Below the pieces are notes generated by a model, which worked only from the letters and a program-made list of their open reading frames with translations, searched no databases and had not been told where the DNA came from. Shown piece by piece: positions 59,190-64,000 of a DNA stretch of 64,000 bases. Source of the DNA: Mesotaenium endlicherianum (Eukaryota > Streptophyta > Zygnematophyceae > Zygnematales > Mesotaeniaceae); contig WELA01006186.1 of NCBI GenBank assembly GCA_009602735.1, positions 34,515 through 98,514 on the forward strand. The letters run 5' to 3'. A program made the translations under genes and the position numbers. Positions within the stretch are counted from its first letter, which is position 1. Each line of letters starts with the position of its first letter.

Positions 59190-61188
59190 CCAGTTAAGCA
59201 GGACCCATAATACCTGCTACGAGGGCAGCTAGTGACGCCTCACTATCTCTAGCATCCTCACAGTCAGTAGACTGGATTACTGACTGTTGCTGTCTTTTAA
59301 AGGCTGGTCTTTTCTCTCGACCTTCGGAAGGTGCTTGACTGGACACTGCTCTCTGAAGTGACCCGTCTGCTGGCAATGGAAGCCAGCAAATTTTGCTGAG
59401 GCTGGTCTCGGCTTAGTCCTACCACCACCTCTTCCATAGCCACCTCGAGAGGAACCACCTCTACCTCTAGACTGTATGGCATTATACTCATACTCATATT
59501 CATTACCCTGATCATCCTCAGCCTGGTCTCCTTCAATTGCATTGTAGGAACCGTGGGGCTTTTAGACAACCTTAGACACCAAAGCATTTGTAATGAATCA
59601 GTATATTAGTAGATATAATATTCATTTAAATATAATAGTTATTTTAGTTCAGCCTGCTGAACACTACTTATTAATCAGTCTGCTGGACTTTATATTTAAT
59701 ACCAGTTTAATGACTCAGCCGGGTGCAGCAGGTTCAAGTCAACTCAAGTCACCTTGCTGACACATTCTTTGACAGCCAGCTGACTTCTGTACTCGGTAGC
59801 AGCGAATTGCCTTGATATGCATCTAAGTACGATATGCTAGATGAATGGCCAAATGACATCCCTATGGTGGATGGCTATTCGGGATGATGGGAGATGGCGG
59901 TGGATTTGGTTAACCGAGGTCCCACCAACGTGGTTAACTCCCGGGTAGGCGGTGCCATCGCACTGGCCGTTGAACAGTAAACTCATTCCATGTACATATG
60001 CTAGGCATTGCTCTCGAGTTCGGCATTCGGAAACGAGGCCAACTCTCTTGTACAGCTTACTGAGAGAGATCTGAATCCAAGGCGAGAAGCCATTGATACG
60101 CACTGTCTTCTTACCTTGCTTATGTATGAGTTTACTGATTTGCATTATTGATTCTAATTTACTCGCATTTGACTTACGAGTGTTATTCACTGCTAGTGTG
60201 TTGTCCTTTGCCGTTTAACCAGTTAATGGAAAATACCATAAAGATTACTTGCTGATATAAAGATCTTTATTAATTGTTAATCGCCTATGTTGTAAGTCGA
60301 TTCATTTCAGCATTACTCTGGCGCTTGTGATTGAACTGCTGTTGATCCCAGGCATCCGCATCCTGGATCAAACTAGCCAGTTTCTCATACTTTTTCTCAG
60401 CAAAATGACCAGAGACCTCGGATTTCAAGCCATACCTGAAGTATGCTATCCTGTATCGTTCTGGCAAATCGGGTTGCTTCATCATGTTCTCTTGGAACTT
60501 TTGAGCAAACTCAGCAACTGAAGTGGTCTGCTTCAGTGTCAGGGAGATCATTGCATAGATAGCTTTCTCGTGCTGGTTGATAACATCAAACTTCTCATGC
60601 AACTTCTTGACAAACTCTACCCACGTAGGGTCATCGAGTTGCCGAGCCTTATGCTCTCCTTTCGAGTAAAGCCACTAGTCTGCGGCACTGCCTTTCAGTA
60701 GCGCACCGGTGTGCCTGACCTTCTCGTACTCTTGCAGTTCTGGGTAGTTCTCCAGCCACTGCTCAACATCCGCGAGAAACTTGATCAGGTAATATTTTCT
60801 GTTTTTACTCAGGATCATATTCCTGGGGGGGTTTCGGCTTGGGCTTACTAGGCCCTCGGCCACCACCACTAGTGGTTTGAGACCCCAGTTGGTCTCTGTC
60901 CCGCAGTAGGGACATTATGATTCTTTTGTCCTCCTGTTGGGACTGATACATGGTCGCCATTTGCGACTGCATCTGAACGAACAATGCTCCCAAGTCTACA
61001 CTCTGGGGTGGTAGATTAGCAAATGCAGCAGCAACATTGGCCTCTACTCGCTGAGTAGTGTCCTCAACAGTCCCTCTCGCTCCTGCGGCAGCAATTCTTG
61101 CCGCATTCAGCCTGTCACGTATTTGACCTAGGGGTACATTGAGTTGTACAGCAGGAGGTGGGTTCAGAACATTGATCCTTGATGCCAT
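59190..61188 (-). pseudogene. G5 gag, interrupted by a solo LTR
   Basis: The N-terminal part starts MASRINVLNPPPAVQLNVPL at 61188. A capsid-like segment (MHEKFDVINQHEKAIYAMIS, TSVAEFAQKFQENMMKQPD, GHFAEKKYEKLASLIQDADA) precedes the solo LTR. A knuckle region (FHCQQTGHFREQCPVKHLPK) lies beyond it near 59340-59400, followed by the gag/pol junction. It is broken. Confidence 0.85.
59589..60309 (+). repeat. Solo LTR (type 1, 721 bp) with perfect 5-bp target duplication
   Basis: TGTAATGAATCAGTATATTA ... GATTCATTTCA on the plus strand, opposite to G5. It is flanked by GCATT at 59584-59588 and GCATT at 60310-60314. The homologous uninterrupted site in G3 (CAAAGCATTACTCTGGCG, near 41895) has GCATT only once, which proves the insertion. 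A single LTR without interior is the product of LTR-LTR recombination. Confidence 0.97.
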
Positions 61189-61214
61189 AAGTTCTTCAAC
61201 AGTGCGCTCGTCAG

Positions 61215-61669
61215 CTGGCTGTCAAGACGCGTCCGTTGCCGTTGACTTTGCTCAGTTTGAAGTAGTATTGACAAAGTTATGCCCTCTGACATTTTGCGGT
61301 CACATAGCGGACAGATTCCGTGGTTTTGGATTGTGTTTTAGCTACATTATGGTCATCTGAATGAGAGCGCTTTTGTTATTTTAGTCCTCTGATGTTGTGT
61401 ATGTGCTTACACATGCTTGTATGCTTGGTAGGCAAGAGGCCATGAGTTTTTAAAGGAGAAGCTGTAGTCATCAAGTTCGCCTCTTTCTTGTGCCTTGAGT
61501 TAGTGTACAACTATGGCACATTACGGTAGTGAGTCAAGGGGTACTAGATGGGTTAACGGAATTCATTATAAGGGCAAAGATCGCTCCCTGATTTCATACG
61601 CTTCCACCTATCTCCGATCTTATAATTATATGAAATATAATTATCTTGAATAAGCAAGATTTACATCAT
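61215..61669 (+). repeat. Partial LTR type 2
   Basis: Matches the right ~450 bp of the 43155-44411 LTR (TCAAGACGCGTCCGTTGCC through GAATAAGCAAGATT). It is cut on its left side where the G5 gag leader begins and joined on its right to the G6 ORF3 remnant. It replaces the expected 5' LTR of G5. Confidence 0.75.
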
Positions 61670-62942
61670 GCTGCAAGGCTGCCTGTGCCAAGGACCTCCC
61701 AGTCCTTTGGAGAGTGGGGGATGTAGCAGGGGTCTGTGCCTCAGCAAGGCTAAACTCCTCTCCTGCCCCTTCCTCCTCTTTGTTCTCCTGTCCTTCTGAG
61801 ACTTCCGAGATCTCTCTGGTCATCTCCTCCAGCCGTTCCCGAGAAAAAGAGTATCCCACTGACCTCCCCCTTTTGGGTGCTGGTGAGGGTTGTTGGATCC
61901 TGATCGCATATAGGTCTTTCTCCCCTTGCTTACTTGCCCTTTTAGCATAAGCATGCTTCCCCTTAGAAAAAGGTTCTCTAGCCGTGGTCCTATCCTCCTA
62001 TGTCTTCTAACTCATGCAGCCCCTGACTCCCTCCAGTCTTGGGTCCCATGCTGGAATGTGAGGTGGCAGCACTATTTTCCCGTGCAAGTCTGCCAAGAAA
62101 TTGTCTTCCTCGGCTCTGTCATTTAGCTGGTCCGTCATGTTGATGGTCATCCAGCGCCAGTCAGTGGACTGCAGAAAGAAAACAGGATCTGTCCTCTTCG
62201 GAGTACAAAGGTACCAGTGTTCCGAAAGATCCAGCTGGCTGGTTTTCCTTGCCAAGAACTCCCAGCTTCTTCTCTCCACCTCGTTGTACATGGCCTTGAA
62301 CCGATTGTGGAAAGAGGCATCCTAGAAGCTGTCTGCATCCATAGGGACCAGTCTAATGACCTTGTTTGTGCCCGAGATCCCTAGTTTTGGCACAGCTTCA
62401 AATTTGTTCATCTGGGCCAGTGCCTTGGCCTCCCGGACTGTATTCCCTACCATCCTGGCATAGTCATGGTACAGTAGGAGCCCTGTGCTGACTTCTATGT
62501 ACTTGTCAAAGTTTGGGGATGTCTCTTCCTCCCGCTGCAGTATGTTCTTCTGTGCCTCACTTCGGCTTCTCTGGGGATACTTGAAGGCTTCTTTCAGAAG
62601 ATCAAAGCCCTTGCCCATCACCGTGTAACGATAGCTTTTGATTCTCCTCTGTTCCTCCTCAGCTTGCTGCCTCCACCTCTCCTCAGCTTCCCTAGCTTAT
62701 CCTGCCTTTTTGACTTCTTTTGCAGCTTTTCTGTCATGCTCTTCCTACCTCAGCCTGGCTTGTACTTCCTCATCCTTCTTCTTCTGAGCCTCGCGCTGCA
62801 GTCGGAGTCGCTCTGATTCTTGCAATGAGATGGAGGACGATTCGATGTCGCCGTGGAATTCCTTATACTCCGCCTGTGCCTCGTCTGCTCTTCTTTTCCT
62901 CTTTAGTTCCGATTTCTGGGTCATCCTGCTTAAACATAACAC
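61670..62942 (-). pseudogene. G6 ORF3, diverged homologue of the accessory gene
   Basis: Minus-strand segments carry the same landmarks as the G5 ORF3: a charged helical start (MTQKSELKRKRRADEAQAEY), the YIEVSTGLLLYHDYARMVG block, NEVERRSWEFLAR, TDWRWMTI and LPPHIPAWDPRLEG, followed by an acidic stretch. Much of the rest has changed (well under half identical by eye). It is decayed, but it shows the gene is a stable part of the family. Confidence 0.82.
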
Positions 62943-63941
62943 AATTGAGTTAATGAAGTTGTGATATAGTGCAGAATCATTGTGTATTTGACAGGTAAGA
63001 ACATAGTAGGAGAGTTTACAGGGTATGTAATACCTGGTGTAAGTAAGCGAAAAGTGAGAGTGTGCTTAAGAGAGAAGTGAGTGTGAGCGCAGTTGAGTGG
63101 GGAGAATGGATATGTAAAGACAATCGGCTGGTTTCCGAAATGTTATCCCACTCCCTCCAACATAAATTTTAAGGTAAGCCGCCTATCACAACTGTCACTT
63201 ACTGTCACCTACTGTCACTTTTTGTTACTAGCTGTCACTTTCGGGCACATTCCCTCCAACTTAAATAGAGAAAGGACCACCTATCACCTTCCCATGTCAA
63301 CTAAAATGACATTTCAAGAGGGGTCCCAGCCTCCCGAAGGTATAAACGTTTCAACGCCCCTTTGGCATTGGTCAAATGGTCCTTAAATTCCCAGGTGTCC
63401 CAAGAGGCATCATAACCCTTTCATCTGACCAGATATTTCATGACATATTTAGATGATCGACAAATAGAGCGAGCTTCCAAAATCTCACTCACCTCATATT
63501 CCTCAGGGTTTCCATCCTGGACAGCGGGGACCGGTCCCGGTTGGACAGGTGATACACCTGTGAACAGTGTGTCACCCTCGATGTATGGTTCTAGGAAAGA
63601 GACATCGAAGACTGGGTGACCCTTGTAGTCCGGTGACATGTTCAGTTTGTAAGCATTCTGACCGACACGGCGCACCACCGAATATGGACCGACCCAAACT
63701 GGACCAAGCTTTTTCTTGACTAAACCAGGGAGGTACAGGTGTTAAGAATGCAATTTGACCAAATCGCCCTTAGAAAATGTCAGTTTTCGACGGTGTTGAT
63801 TAGCATATTTTTGATGATTTTCTTGGGCTTTGTGCAGGTTCTGTTGGACTTCTGATTGGGTGTCAGCAAACTCCTGAGTTAATTGGAGAGACACCCGGTT
63901 GTCAATTCCGTCAGGTTGAATTAAAGACTCCTCTAGCACAT
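61670..63941 (-). mobile_element. G6: diverged chromovirus 3' fragment (integrase end, chromodomain, ORF3)
   Basis: On the minus strand: the region after the integrase core ([20 protein letters not shown], from 63941), GPY/chromodomain parts (63678-63330, EYEVSEILEARSICRSSKYV), two purine-tract motifs (63252-63262 and 63153-63167) and a diverged ORF3. Homology to G5 ends abruptly at 63941. Between the purine motifs, TACTGTCAC-type words recur near 63190-63240. It is broken, with several breaks, and older than G4/G5. Confidence 0.85.
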
Positions 63942-64000
63942 TTCTAATTTTAAATTTTGGATTTGTCGCACACGCATGTACGTATTTGCCGTACGTATGA

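Larger units (their letters stand above)
52716..61214 (-). mobile_element. G5: chromodomain Ty3/gypsy retrotransposon with ORF3, nearly complete
   Basis: Minus strand, from the 5' side: gag (61188 to about 59200, interrupted by a solo LTR), pol (59178-55492, one open frame of 1,228 codons), internal purine tract, ORF3 (55248-53548, open), 3' purine tract and 3' LTR (53434-52716). The 5' LTR and primer site are not found: just above the gag start the sequence changes to a fragment of LTR type 2. Pol and ORF3 look whole; gag has one large insertion plus a few breaks. The element is young by its similarity to G4, but is treated as a fossil. Confidence 0.92.

Overview
The window looks like nuclear DNA of a green-lineage eukaryote. 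Genes are split by GT-AG introns of 0.6-1.3 kb, a telo-box (AACCCTAA) lies upstream of a ribosomal-protein gene, and one gene resembles the plant TPLATE-complex subunit LOLITA. Most of the rest is Ty3/gypsy sequence, several elements of which use an initiator-tRNA-Met-type primer site. I cannot name the species; a streptophyte alga or early land plant fits, by inference only.

Left part (1-16.6 kb) is the host gene region. At the edge is one exon of an organelle-type tryptophanyl-tRNA synthetase (minus). A GC-rich low-complexity stretch and a G-rich ~30-bp degenerate tandem repeat follow. Then come two head-to-head cytosolic ribosomal-protein genes, RPS15A/uS8 (minus, 3 coding exons, 130 aa) and RPL37/eL37 (plus, 4 coding exons, 95 aa, the first being only the ATG), sharing a ~0.25-0.7 kb divergent promoter. 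After 3.9 kb without recognisable genes come the C-terminal exons of a longin-fold sigma/zeta-type adaptor subunit, closest by eye to LOLITA/TSPOON.

Right part (17.6-64 kb) is a nest of transposable elements. In order: a 5' fragment of a Ty3/gypsy element (G1); a second Ty3/gypsy (G2) split by an 8.9-kb element (S); a 4.6-kb LTR element without recognisable coding (L); a decayed piggyBac-like transposase; then a pile-up of one chromodomain Ty3/gypsy family (G3-G6) with related LTRs, a decayed probable Ty1/copia stretch and a solo LTR carrying a perfect 5-bp target duplication.

Two things stand out. (1) Element S has gag, RT, RNase H and a DDE integrase, but its terminal repeats are split: A1-[internal]-B1-A2-B2. 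This is the order known from PAT-like tyrosine-recombinase elements and, as I recall, from the Chlamydomonas LTR element REM1. Its integrase ends in a PHD finger instead of a chromodomain. (2) The G3-G6 chromoviruses carry an extra ~566-aa gene (ORF3) in sense between pol and the 3' LTR. It has a coiled coil, a conserved core I do not recognise, an acidic tract and an SR-rich tail, and it is conserved in strongly diverged copies. ORF3 is flanked by two copies of a polypurine-tract motif, each next to a small hairpin.
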